A DNA stretch of 32,322 bases from an uncultured Clostridia bacterium. Lineage in GTDB: Bacteria; Bacillota; Clostridia; Oscillospirales; Ruminococcaceae. The stretch's first letter is position 1; each line of letters starts with the position of its first letter. Position numbers and translations under genes: made by a program. A model generated the notes under the pieces. That model did not search any database and was not told the DNA's origin. It saw nothing but the letters and a program-made list of their open reading frames with translations. The stretch is from contig CALBJC010000049.1 in the NCBI GenBank assembly GCA_937892655.1, positions 1-32,322 of the forward strand, given 5' to 3'. This document shows positions 25,501 through 32,322 of this stretch, in pieces.

Positions 25501-26557
25501 TGATATAGTAAAATGCCGTGATGTAAACGATCTTCATCATGCTAAGGATGCATATCTCAACATTGTTGTAGGAAATGTATATGACACAAGATTTACTGAA
25601 AATTTCTTTATGAATATAAAGAATGAAAAGTACAGTCTCAATAAAATTTTTGAATTTGATACACCTGGGGCGTGGGATAAAGAAAACAGTATAAAGACTG
25701 TAAAGAAGTATATTGAAAAGAATAATATACTCTATACCAGAATGCCTCATGAGGTCAAAGGTCAGCTGTTTGATCTTCAGATTATGTCGGCTACAAAAGG
25801 TCAGTTGCCAATCAAAAATGGACTTGATATTGATAAATACGGTGGCTATAATAAAGTATCAGGTTCGTATTTCTGCGTTGTAGAGCATACTGATAAAAAG
25901 GGTAAAAGGATCAGAACGATCGAACCTGTATATATTTATAAAAAGCAGTTGTATGAGTCTGCTTCTATCGAATACTGTAAGAGTGAACTTGGTTTGACAG
26001 ATCCGGTCATTATTGCAAAGCAGGTAAGATTCGACGCATTGCTTGAGCTCGATGGTATAAGAATGAACATAACCGGCAGAACGGGCGATAGTTATGTCTA
26101 CAAGCACGCTTACCAATTGGCAATTGATGAAAAACATCTGAAATACATTAAGAATATAATAAAATATATTACAAGATGTTCTGAAGCGAAGAAGGAATTG
26201 GATATATCTCAATATGACTACATAAGTCAGGAAGAGAATGCAGAGCTTTATGATTGGTATCTGCAAAAACTCAATACCAGAATTTACTCTGCTCTGTTTA
26301 AAACAATGGCTACACAATTAAATGAAAGTAAGAGCAAATTTGAAAACCTATCGTTGAATGAGCAGTGTTATGTATTGATTGAGATTCTAAAAGCGTTCAG
26401 ATGTGACAGACAGTGTCCAGACCTGACAAAGCTGTCAGGACCGGCAACAGCAGGTATAGTTAGGGCAAACAAGAAAATATCGGGCTTGGTGTCTGCAAAA
26501 CTTATTAATCAGTCGCCAACAGGACTTTTCGAGACAGAAATTGATTTATTGAAATAA
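22577..26557 (+). CDS. cas9: CRISPR-associated endonuclease Cas9 (type II-A)
   Basis: A 1326-residue RNA-guided DNA nuclease. Visible parts in order: RuvC-I with D18 (YVGIDAGSNSLGFA); arginine-rich bridge helix (~58-78, RRNARTSRRRLARLKQ); a long alpha-helical recognition lobe (~80-720); RuvC-II with E774 (IFIEVARGD); HNH with D856-H857 (YDIDHIYPRSR) preceded by C835-x2-C838; RuvC-III with H987-H988-A-K-D991 (HHAKDAYLN); then the C-terminal PAM-interacting region. All catalytic residues are intact. The size is usual for II-A. GGAGGG lies 6 bases before ATG 22577. cas1, cas2 and csn2 follow in one operon, and the tracrRNA is divergent upstream. Codon use looks more AT-rich and less optimised than in the housekeeping genes, consistent with transfer. 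PAM cannot be predicted here. Confidence 0.97.
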   Translation: MKNNGNNLKCSDYYVGIDAGSNSLGFAATDINYNVLRFKGNAMWGVRLFDEALTAEGRRNARTSRRRLARLKQRLFLLEMLFAEEIAKVDPNFIIRMRESFLHIEDKSDGIGKYSVFNDLHYTDKDFSADFPSMYHLRSKLIHSDEKMDIRLVYLAIHHIIKSRGHFLFDTGTGETERTLSYMLGELKNHLVDQYDTELNITDQSLFEKEMLNNKTGISEKKKRLTKLVAIDKNKDDLLINIQTVVAALAGSTVKLSDLYCDDDLKNAEIKSIVLKNNIDEVYDKLCEILDTKAELIMVMKSVYDIARLQIIKGEYTYISDAKIALYEKNREDLKKLKSYVKENYPEKYKMIFSEKKDKLNNFSAYSGYKLRSGAYTCNQEDFCAFLKSTLPELSKSEKYKDIYTQIENKTFLTKLKGTDNGTIPNQLHKAELEKILENSSKHYDFLNATDEEGISVKDKVLSIFSYKIPYYVGPLNKNSKTGWVVRRDGKESEKIYPWNFENVVDTQQSSKKFMEKLIGRCSYTALPVLPKDSLIYSEFTVLNEINTLAVNGKPITTQAKKLIFENLFVNSCKKVTKKSILECLCSNGLAKKDDNITGVDDVIKSKLKSYHDLKFIFEKTSDKNLIEEIIKMVVVFGDDKRMLRRWLRDNCSMLDDNDFSKICRLKYKDWGRLSEEFLCNTYHTDINGEAYSVMDMLMNTNNNLMQLLSSEYSFANEAEKLRAEVTGGNNSVKSMLDDMYVSPAVRRTIWQTLRIVDEIVDIKKSAPSKIFIEVARGDINEKKERKVSRKDRLIELYKSCKMQSDKLFEMLNAEDENKLRSDKYYLYYAQFGKCMYCGKPIDITKLGENGVYDIDHIYPRSRIKDDSIDNRVLVHSEENRTKSNSYPISQSVRENMKAFWSELKNKGLISEKKYDRLVRNTELTEKELSEFVARQLVETQQSTKALATIIKHLYPKTRIVYSKASNVSEFRQSFDIVKCRDVNDLHHAKDAYLNIVVGNVYDTRFTENFFMNIKNEKYSLNKIFEFDTPGAWDKENSIKTVKKYIEKNNILYTRMPHEVKGQLFDLQIMSATKGQLPIKNGLDIDKYGGYNKVSGSYFCVVEHTDKKGKRIRTIEPVYIYKKQLYESASIEYCKSELGLTDPVIIAKQVRFDALLELDGIRMNITGRTGDSYVYKHAYQLAIDEKHLKYIKNIIKYITRCSEAKKELDISQYDYISQEENAELYDWYLQKLNTRIYSALFKTMATQLNESKSKFENLSLNEQCYVLIEILKAFRCDRQCPDLTKLSGPATAGIVRANKKISGLVSAKLINQSPTGLFETEIDLLK

Positions 26558-26566
26558 GGTGAATTT

Positions 26567-27442
26567 ATGAGCTGGAGGGTAGTGTCAGTATCAAGCAGAG
26601 CAAAACTCGACTACAAAATGGATTATCTGGTAGTCAGAACAGAGGAAGAAACCAGAAGGATACATCTGAGTGAAATATCTGTTCTTTTGATAGAATCAAC
26701 AGCAGTATCGATGACAGCATATCTTTTATGTGAACTGCTGAAAAGAAAAATCAATGTTTTGTTCTGTGATGAAAAGCGCTACCCGTTCAGCCAGCTTTTA
26801 CCTTTATATGGCAGTCATGATACCAGCCTTAAATATCGTAATCAGATACTCTGGAGTCAGGAAATAAAAGACCAGGTATGGAAAGAGATTATCACTCGCA
26901 AGATCAGAGGGCAATCAGCGGTATTACATAAATATGATATGCCTGAAGAAAAGCTGTTATTATCGTATATCCCCCAGATTCAGCCTGCAGATCTGACCAA
27001 TAGAGAAGGACATGCTGCAAAAGTTTATTTCAATGCACTGTTTGGCATGGATTTTTCAAGGAGAGGAGAGAATGTAATAAATGCTGCACTCAATTATGGT
27101 TACAGTATAATCTTGTCAGCAGTATCTAGAGAGATAGCTACATGTGGTTATTCGATGCAGATAGGTGTTTTTCATGATAATATGTATAACTGCTATAATC
27201 TCGCAAGCGATCTTATGGAGCCGTTCAGACCCTTTGTTGACAACGAAATAAAAGGAACAGAATTTTCAGAACTTGACCATGATACCAAAATCAAGCTTAT
27301 AAACATACTTAATAAACAGATCTATATTGACGGGAGAGTAAGATATATGTCAGCAGCAATCGGAGTATATGTAAAGAGCGTTTTTGAAGCACTGAATCTG
27401 AAAGACTTGTCTTTACTGAAGTTTCCTGTATATGAGTTATAG
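26567..27442 (+). CDS. cas1: CRISPR-associated integrase Cas1 (type II)
   Basis: A 291-residue Cas1. It has the N-terminal beta domain (~1-80) and the helical catalytic domain with the metal-binding triad E147 (NREGHAAKVYF), H203 (GVFHDN) and E218 (DLMEPFRPF). With Cas2 it integrates new spacers at the leader end of the array; in II-A systems Cas9 and Csn2 are also required. AAGGTGA precedes the ATG, 9 bases after the cas9 stop. It overlaps cas2 by 11 bases. Confidence 0.96.
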   Translation: MSWRVVSVSSRAKLDYKMDYLVVRTEEETRRIHLSEISVLLIESTAVSMTAYLLCELLKRKINVLFCDEKRYPFSQLLPLYGSHDTSLKYRNQILWSQEIKDQVWKEIITRKIRGQSAVLHKYDMPEEKLLLSYIPQIQPADLTNREGHAAKVYFNALFGMDFSRRGENVINAALNYGYSIILSAVSREIATCGYSMQIGVFHDNMYNCYNLASDLMEPFRPFVDNEIKGTEFSELDHDTKIKLINILNKQIYIDGRVRYMSAAIGVYVKSVFEALNLKDLSLLKFPVYEL

Positions 27443-27752
27443 ATTTATGAGAATGATATTGTTTTTCGATCTGCCGGTAGATACAGTAAAAGCCAGAAAA
27501 GAGTATACAAAATTCAGAAAATTTCTGATAAAAAGCGGATTTATGATGATGCAGGAATCAGTATACTGCAAGCTTGTTCTGAATAATACTGTAGCAAAGT
27601 CTGTGGCAGATAGTATAAGAAATAATAAACCGTCAGAAGGGCTCATACAGCTCCTGATAATTACCGAAAAACAGTATTCTGATATGGAGTTTATATTAGG
27701 AAATTACAAGGGAGATATAATTGATTCCGACGAAAGGTTTGTTGAGTTATGA
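27432..27752 (+). CDS. cas2: CRISPR-associated protein Cas2
   Basis: A 106-residue ferredoxin-fold protein with the typical MRMILFFDLPV opening. It is the structural bridge of the Cas1-Cas2 integrase. The start could be ATG 27432 (overlapping cas1 by 11 bases) or ATG 27447, five codons later; both are inside the cas1-cas2 junction and neither has a strong ribosome site, so coupling to cas1 translation is likely. The stop overlaps csn2 in ATGA. Confidence 0.94.
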   Translation: MSYRFMRMILFFDLPVDTVKARKEYTKFRKFLIKSGFMMMQESVYCKLVLNNTVAKSVADSIRNNKPSEGLIQLLIITEKQYSDMEFILGNYKGDIIDSDERFVEL

Positions 27753-28414
27753 AGCTTGCGTATTATGATTTTGAAAAGCCGATTGAGTTCGCGGAAAATA
27801 AAATTAATATCCTTGTTATAGAAAATCCAAAAATGTATCGTAGAATTATAGGTGAAATATACGCTCAATGCAGTGGTGAAAACGGTAGTTTTGTTTTCTC
27901 TGAAAACAACAGTATTCTTGAAATGTCAAAGTATGTCGAGATCATTACCAACCCGCTTTTTGTTGAAATTAATTCAAAAAAGCTGTTGAATAAACTGAAT
28001 ACATATTGCAATCAGCTGTGTAATGAAAGCTTTGATGATACATATAATCTGATAGGCGAAATAAATGAAATGGCGTCCAGAATAAAGGTGTTGTCAGAGT
28101 ATAGCATTACATATTCAGATGTTTTTGATTTTTCGTCTGTTATTAAATTGCTTGATTTCAGATTCGAAGCTGATGATATATCATTTTGTGAAAAACAGCT
28201 TGAGTATATTAAAATATCTACTGATTTTCTGAAAACAAAACTATTTGTTTTTGTAGGGCTCAGGTCATTTATGACCAATGAGGAAACAAAAAAGTTTTAT
28301 GATAATCTCTGTTATAGTAAATATACTGTGCTGCTTATCGAACAGCATTATTCAGGCAGGATAGATGACAGAGAAAACTTTGTAATTATTGATAATGATT
28401 TATGTGAAATATAA
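27749..28414 (+). CDS. csn2: CRISPR adaptation protein Csn2 (type II-A)
   Basis: A 221-residue protein whose position after cas2, length and pattern (MKLAYYDFEKPIEF opening, LFVFVGLRSFM and KYTVLLIEQHY near the end) match the short Csn2 family. Csn2 forms a tetrameric ring that binds free DNA ends and is needed for spacer acquisition; its presence defines subtype II-A. Translation is coupled to cas2 through a 4-base overlap. The leader follows directly after the stop. Confidence 0.92.
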   Translation: MKLAYYDFEKPIEFAENKINILVIENPKMYRRIIGEIYAQCSGENGSFVFSENNSILEMSKYVEIITNPLFVEINSKKLLNKLNTYCNQLCNESFDDTYNLIGEINEMASRIKVLSEYSITYSDVFDFSSVIKLLDFRFEADDISFCEKQLEYIKISTDFLKTKLFVFVGLRSFMTNEETKKFYDNLCYSKYTVLLIEQHYSGRIDDRENFVIIDNDLCEI

Positions 28415-28489
28415 ATCAGAAATGCTACAATTTAGATAACACCCGCTTTTGTAGTAGCGGTCTCACCTTGCAGATTTACGGAATTTGAG
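28415..28489 (+). promoter_or_regulatory. CRISPR leader with pre-crRNA promoter and leader-anchoring sequence
   Basis: A 75-base leader. ATTTGAG (28483-28489) directly abuts the first repeat; this sequence is the leader-anchoring element shown to direct spacer insertion in streptococcal II-A systems. TGC-TACAAT (-10 at 28426-28431) is an extended -10 promoter with a weak -35, so the pre-crRNA could start near 28438. A hairpin CCGCT/AGCGG lies at 28443-28460. The leader-proximal side is set by cas gene order and by repeat variants at the far end. Confidence 0.75.
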
Positions 28490-30442
28490 GTTTGAGAGTA
28501 GTGTAATCCTAAATGGTAGTAAAACTATTTGTTAGTTGACTAACAGACATACTTTTGTTTGAGAGTAGTGTAATCCTAAATGGTAGTAAAACCATAGTTT
28601 CCAAGCGTGTCTATGCTTTCCTGTTTGAGAGTAGTGTAATCCTAAATGGTAGTAAAACGAGTTCAAAATGATATTATTTATTTTGAGAGTTTGAGAGTAG
28701 TGTAATCCTAAATGGTAGTAAAACTTATCGAAATTATGAAAAACCGAGATTTAGGTTTGAGAGTAGTGTAATCCTAAATGGTAGTAAAACAAAATAGATG
28801 AAATGAATATCGGTCTGGCGGTTTGAGAGTAGTGTAATCCTAAATGGTAGTAAAACTTCTGCTTCTGAGAAACTGATACCGACCCTGTTTGAGAGTAGTG
28901 TAATCCTAAATGGTAGTAAAACCTCTTTGTTGAACGTAATATTGGCATCAGGGTTTGAGAGTAGTGTAATCCTAAATGGTAGTAAAACAGCTTCTTTGAC
29001 GTATCATGTGAATCCACTGTTTGAGAGTAGTGTAATCCTAAATGGTAGTAAAACTGTTTCAGCTGAATTTAAACTCTCGCGCTTGTTTGAGAGTAGTGTA
29101 ATCCTAAATGGTAGTAAAACCCGACTGTGAATACATACAGAACTCCAAAAGTTTGAGAGTAGTGTAATCCTAAATGGTAGTAAAACGGTCATTAACGCAA
29201 GCGTGGTCTTTGTCAGGTTTGAGAGTAGTGTAATCCTAAATGGTAGTAAAACTTCTGAAAATTGTTTTGAAATATTGTCATTGGTTTGAGAGTAGTGTAA
29301 TCCTAAATGGTAGTAAAACACGGCTATCATATACAATAGGTCTACCCGTGTTTGAGAGTAGTGTAATCCTAAATGGTAGTAAAACAATGCTATATATGAC
29401 GGGTAATGGCTGTAGGTTTGAGAGTAGTGTAATCCTAAATGGTAGTAAAACTATCACGCCCTAACATGATTCAACCATCGCGTTTGAGAGTAGTGTAATC
29501 CTAAATGGTAGTAAAACGTACTATTCAATTCTGATTGACAGCACCGAGTTTGAGAGTAGTGTAATCCTAAATGGTAGTAAAACCTGAAACTCTTTCAGGT
29601 AGCTCATTTTCTTGTTTGAGAGTAGTGTAATCCTAAATGGTAGTAAAACAGAAATTATCTCTCTACCCTTACAATATAGGTTTGAGAGTAGTGTAATCCT
29701 AAATGGTAGTAAAACTTATGAATTAGAGGGTATTATGGATTATAGGTTTGAGAGTAGTGTAATCCTAAATGGTAGTAAAACTTGATTTTTCTACGCAATC
29801 AGAATCTATTCGTTTGAGAGTAGTGTAATCCTAAATGGTAGTAAAACTACTCATTAAATATATCGCCTACCAGTAAAGTTTGAGAGTAGTGTAATCCTAA
29901 ATGGTAGTAAAACTAGAAAACAGCTAAACACTAACATGAGCAAGTTTGAGAGTAGTGTAATCCTAAATGGTAGTAAAACATTCACAAGCTTATAATGACT
30001 TAATTGTTAGTTTGAGAGTAGTGTAATCCTAAATGGTAGTAAAACTAACTGTTTTGATGATATTGAATGGGCTGAAGTTTGAGAGTAGTGTAATTCTAAA
30101 TGGTAGTAAAACTAATTGTCAGTAGCAAAAACATTAGACCATGTTTGAGAGTAGTGTAATCCTAAATGGTAGTAAAACTGGAAGATATGAATGATGGTGC
30201 AAACGTTGGTTTGAGAGTAGTGTAATTCTAAATGGTAGTAAAACTACTCAAAAAATCAGCAAATGGCGGAACGCGTTTGAGAGTAGTGTAATTCTAAATG
30301 GTAGTAAAACATTGTTTATTACAGTTTGGACAATGAATCAGTTTGAGAGTAGTGTAATTCTAAATGGTAGTAAAACTTTCGTTGAAGCCTGTATCGAGGC
30401 GACGCTGTTTGAGAGTAGTGTAATCCTAAATGGTAGTAAAAC
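28490..30442 (+). CRISPR. CRISPR array, 30 repeats and 29 spacers (type II-A)
   Basis: Thirty 36-base repeats, starting GTTTGAGAGTAGTG and ending GGTAGTAAAAC, separated by 29 different spacers of 30 bases, except spacers 1, 12 and 24, which have 31. All repeats are identical except numbers 25, 27, 28 and 29 (30077, 30209, 30275, 30341), which have C to T at repeat position 19; repeats 26 and 30 are canonical. The change keeps pairing with the tracrRNA as a G-U pair. Variants at the right support the leader at the left. Repeat 1 starts at 28490, repeat 30 at 30407. No two spacers are alike. Confidence 0.99.
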
Positions 30443-30532
30443 TGTTAGCTGACTAACAAAGTGCATAGTAAAATCATATACCAAAACGAACCCCCACCGT
30501 CATAAAAATGACGCCTGGGGGTTTGTTTTTAT
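30438..30532 (+). repeat. Direct repeat flanking the CRISPR-Cas locus, right copy
   Basis: Second copy of the ~95-base element at 22186-22280, same orientation. Its first five bases (AAAAC) are also the end of the last CRISPR repeat, so the element begins exactly where the array stops. Differences from the left copy are TAGCTGACTA for TAGTCAACTA, one extra A, and changes in the hairpin that keep it paired. Confidence 0.85.
30489..30530. terminator. Terminator hairpin after the CRISPR array
   Basis: AACCCCCA pairs with TGGGGGTT, and CGTCAT with ATGACG, around a short A loop; TTTGTTTTT follows. It lies between the end of the array (plus) and the convergent MATE gene (minus, ending 30538), so it probably serves the pre-crRNA. 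Confidence 0.8.
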
Positions 30533-30537
30533 ATTAC

Positions 30538-31914
30538 TTATTCTGTCTGTGCGCTATCGTCTATATCGCCTTTAGGGAATTTCTTTCGCATGAAGTAGAA
30601 GCATGCAAGATGCACAAGGAAGGTTATTGCCCAGGAAAGCGGGTAGGATAGGAAAAGCATTGCTATTGTGTGATACTTTTCGATTTTAAAGATTGTAAAA
30701 ATCCAGAGTATTCTCAGACCACACGCACCGAGCAGGGAAACGATGGTCGGCGCTACAGCGTAGCCCATACCTCGTATTGAGCCGACAATACAGTCCATAA
30801 TTCCGCAAAGAAAATACAGACAGCATACATACTGCATTCTGATAATGCCCGCATCAATTACTTCAGGGCGCTTATCGTAGATTGAAAGAAGCGGTTTTGC
30901 GAGTAAAAATGCGATATTGCCAAATATAAGCCCTGCCGCCGCCGCACAAGCGCAGGAGATAAATGCAATCTTGTTGACTCTTGAAAACTTTTTAGCACCG
31001 ATATTCTGGCTGACAAACGTGAGCGCTCCCTGTGAAAAGGCGTTCATTGAAACCCAGATAAAGCCCTCAATACTTGCCGCTGCCGCAGAGCCTGCCATAA
31101 CTATTGAGCCAAAGCTGTTGATAGATGACTGGATAACTACGTTTGAAAGTGAAAAGCATACGCCCTGAAAGCCCGCAGGCACACCGATTGACAACAGCTT
31201 CTTTGTAATTGCCACATCAAGCGAGAGCTTTTTGAAATCAAAATGAAATTCATCAGTTTCTCTGATAAGACAAAGAATAATCAAAAATGCCGAAACGCAC
31301 TGCGAGATGACGGTAGCAAGCGCTACACCCGCAACGTCCATTTTCAGAACAATTACAAAGATAAGGTTTAAAACAACGTTTATAACACCCGCAAAGGTGA
31401 GAAAATACAGCGGTCTTTTTGTATCGCCCTTTGAGCGCAGGATCGAGCTGCCGAAGTTGTAGATCATCATAGCAACCATACCTGCAAAGTAAATTCTCAG
31501 ATAAAGCGTTGAAAGCGGTAAAACGTCCTCAGGCGTTTTCATAAGCAGCAAGAGCTTATCGGCAAACAAAACGCCTACAACAGTCAGTATCGCGCCGCTT
31601 ATGATACTGAGTAAAATCGATGTGTGAATAGTTTTTTCAACCTTCTCAGAATCCTTAGCACCCATATAATGCGAGGTTAAGATGTTAGCGCCCGTTGAAA
31701 GTCCGAGAAAAAGGTTTGTCATTAAGTTTACAAGCGATGAAGTCGAGCCTACTGCAGCTAATGACTGGTCTGAAGCAAAGTTGCCGACTACTACAATGTC
31801 TGCAGCATTGAATAAAAGCTGTAAAACACTAGACAGCATTAAAGGCAATGCCAGCTTCAAGAGTTTTGGCAGAATAGGTCCGCTTGTCATATCTATTTTA
31901 TAAGTCTTAGCCAT
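30538..31914 (-). CDS. MATE family efflux transporter
   Basis: A 458-residue membrane protein with about 12 hydrophobic segments in two similar halves. The opening ILPKLLKLALPLMLSSVLQ is typical of MATE proteins, followed by NAADIVVVGNFAS, the GST/SS loop, and in the second half VNKIAF...CACAA. MATE transporters export cationic drugs or metabolites in exchange for Na+ or H+. AAAGGAGA precedes ATG at 31914. It has its own promoter, is a single gene, and converges with the CRISPR array. The substrate cannot be told. Confidence 0.92.
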   Translation of the reverse strand: MAKTYKIDMTSGPILPKLLKLALPLMLSSVLQLLFNAADIVVVGNFASDQSLAAVGSTSSLVNLMTNLFLGLSTGANILTSHYMGAKDSEKVEKTIHTSILLSIISGAILTVVGVLFADKLLLLMKTPEDVLPLSTLYLRIYFAGMVAMMIYNFGSSILRSKGDTKRPLYFLTFAGVINVVLNLIFVIVLKMDVAGVALATVISQCVSAFLIILCLIRETDEFHFDFKKLSLDVAITKKLLSIGVPAGFQGVCFSLSNVVIQSSINSFGSIVMAGSAAAASIEGFIWVSMNAFSQGALTFVSQNIGAKKFSRVNKIAFISCACAAAAGLIFGNIAFLLAKPLLSIYDKRPEVIDAGIIRMQYVCCLYFLCGIMDCIVGSIRGMGYAVAPTIVSLLGACGLRILWIFTIFKIEKYHTIAMLFLSYPLSWAITFLVHLACFYFMRKKFPKGDIDDSAQTE

Positions 31915-31937
31915 ATAAATTTCTCCTTTATATGCTT

Positions 31938-31966
31938 ATTATACGCCCCAAAAAAATTAAAGTCAA
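31938..31966 (-). promoter_or_regulatory. Sigma-A type promoter of the MATE gene
   Basis: On the minus strand TTGACT (31961-31966), 17-base spacer, TATAAT (31938-31943), about 24 bases before the ATG. Confidence 0.75.
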
Positions 31967-31970
31967 TCAA

Positions 31971-32018
31971 TAAAACGCCGTATTTAAGCGGTTTTTACCG
32001 CCCAAAAACAGCGTTTTA
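31971..32018 (-). terminator. Nested hairpin terminator after the kinase gene
   Basis: An outer stem TAAAACGC (31971-31978) / GCGTTTTA (32011-32018) encloses an inner hairpin GCGGT-TTTT-ACCGC (31988-32001). On the minus strand it follows the stop at 32038 and ends GCGTTTTATT. It lies just upstream of the MATE -35 box. Confidence 0.5.
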
Positions 32019-32037
32019 GCTAATAGTATTTAATAGA

Positions 32038-32322
32038 TTAAAACAATTCGTCAAGCAGAGTATAGTATCTTAGCTTTTCAAAATCAGGCTTTATGCCTAG
32101 TGCTTCAAACAGCATATCAGGGTTAAAATCAGGGTAAACCTTGCCGCCGAAGGTGCCGTCAAAATTGTGCTTGAGGCTTCTGTATAAAAGCGCAATATCC
32201 CGCCATTTATCGCCGATACCCGTATCGCCTAAATCGATAAATCCCGAAAGCTTATCATTTTCAAAGAAAACATTTGGCAGGCAGAAATCTCCGTGAGATA
32301 AACAAGGCTCATACGATGGCCT
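32038..32322 (-). CDS. Aminoglycoside 3'-phosphotransferase-like kinase, C-terminal part (cut by window edge)
   Basis: An open frame enters from the right edge and ends at 32038; 94 residues are visible. LSHGDFCLPNVFF is the catalytic loop of APH(3') enzymes (HGD-x4-N), and SGFIDLGDTGIGDKWRDIAL is the metal-binding IDxG/D segment with the family's usual ending; the chain closes with YYTLLDELF. APH(3') enzymes phosphorylate kanamycin-type antibiotics. Chromosomal relatives in Clostridia may act on other small molecules, so resistance is only possible, not shown. The start and the nucleotide-binding lobe lie outside the window. Confidence 0.85.
   Translation of the reverse strand, partial: RPSYEPCLSHGDFCLPNVFFENDKLSGFIDLGDTGIGDKWRDIALLYRSLKHNFDGTFGGKVYPDFNPDMLFEALGIKPDFEKLRYYTLLDELF

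Noticed and set aside
28751..29464. Open frames on both strands in the array coding for repeated FESSVILNGSKT or FYYHLGLHYSQT peptides
   Set aside because: The 66-base repeat-spacer period is a multiple of three, so the repeat is read in one frame again and again. They are CRISPR units, not genes.
30438..30532. MarR-type operator controlling the MATE gene
   Set aside because: The palindrome TTAGCTGACTAA lies at the 3' end of the MATE gene, far from its promoter at 31938-31966.

Overview
The window looks like chromosomal DNA of a low-GC Gram-positive anaerobe of the class Clostridia, most likely a gut Ruminococcaceae/Oscillospiraceae member. The support is indirect: strong AGGAGG-type ribosome binding sites, the tepA-ylzJ...ftsK/spoIIIE gene order, an IspH-ribosomal protein S1 fusion of the kind known in Clostridia, a CarD-type regulator, and a type II-A CRISPR-Cas system. 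I cannot name a species.

Layout. Positions 1-1892 hold a chimeric left-edge ORF (MarR-like front, ABC-ATPase-like tail) followed by two ABC-2 permease genes. Positions 1893-2225 are gene-free and carry two diverged, inverted copies of a hairpin repeat around a bidirectional terminator. A minus-strand ttcA-like gene follows. From 3.1 to 15.3 kb there is a long plus-strand run of housekeeping genes: tepA, ylzJ, uppP, ftsK/spoIIIE, ygiQ, a small DUF3006-like gene, an RpiR-type regulator, a BaiN/HI0933-type flavoprotein, a fused cmk-plsC gene and a fused ispH-rpsA gene. Then come a class A penicillin-binding protein, an RlmL-like rRNA methyltransferase, a GH3 beta-glucosidase and a CarD-family regulator (15.5-22.15 kb).

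The accessory core is 22.19-30.53 kb: a complete type II-A CRISPR-Cas locus with tracrRNA (minus strand), cas9, cas1, cas2, csn2, a leader and an array of 30 repeats and 29 spacers. The tracrRNA has its own near-consensus extended -10 promoter, an anti-repeat matching the array repeat, and an intrinsic terminator. The leader ends in ATTTGAG directly against the first repeat, as in experimentally studied II-A systems. The whole locus is bracketed by two direct copies of a ~95 bp element that ends in a GC-rich terminator hairpin. This suggests that the locus arrived, or can leave, as a unit, or that the terminator module was duplicated.

The right edge has a minus-strand MATE efflux gene and the C-terminal part of an aminoglycoside 3'-phosphotransferase-like kinase that runs off the window. 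Points most worth following up are the CRISPR-Cas9 module with its flanking repeats, the internal ribosome binding site at the IspH/S1 junction, the SD-sequestering hairpin before tepA, two Spo0A-box-like sites upstream of cas9, and the odd junction at the left end.
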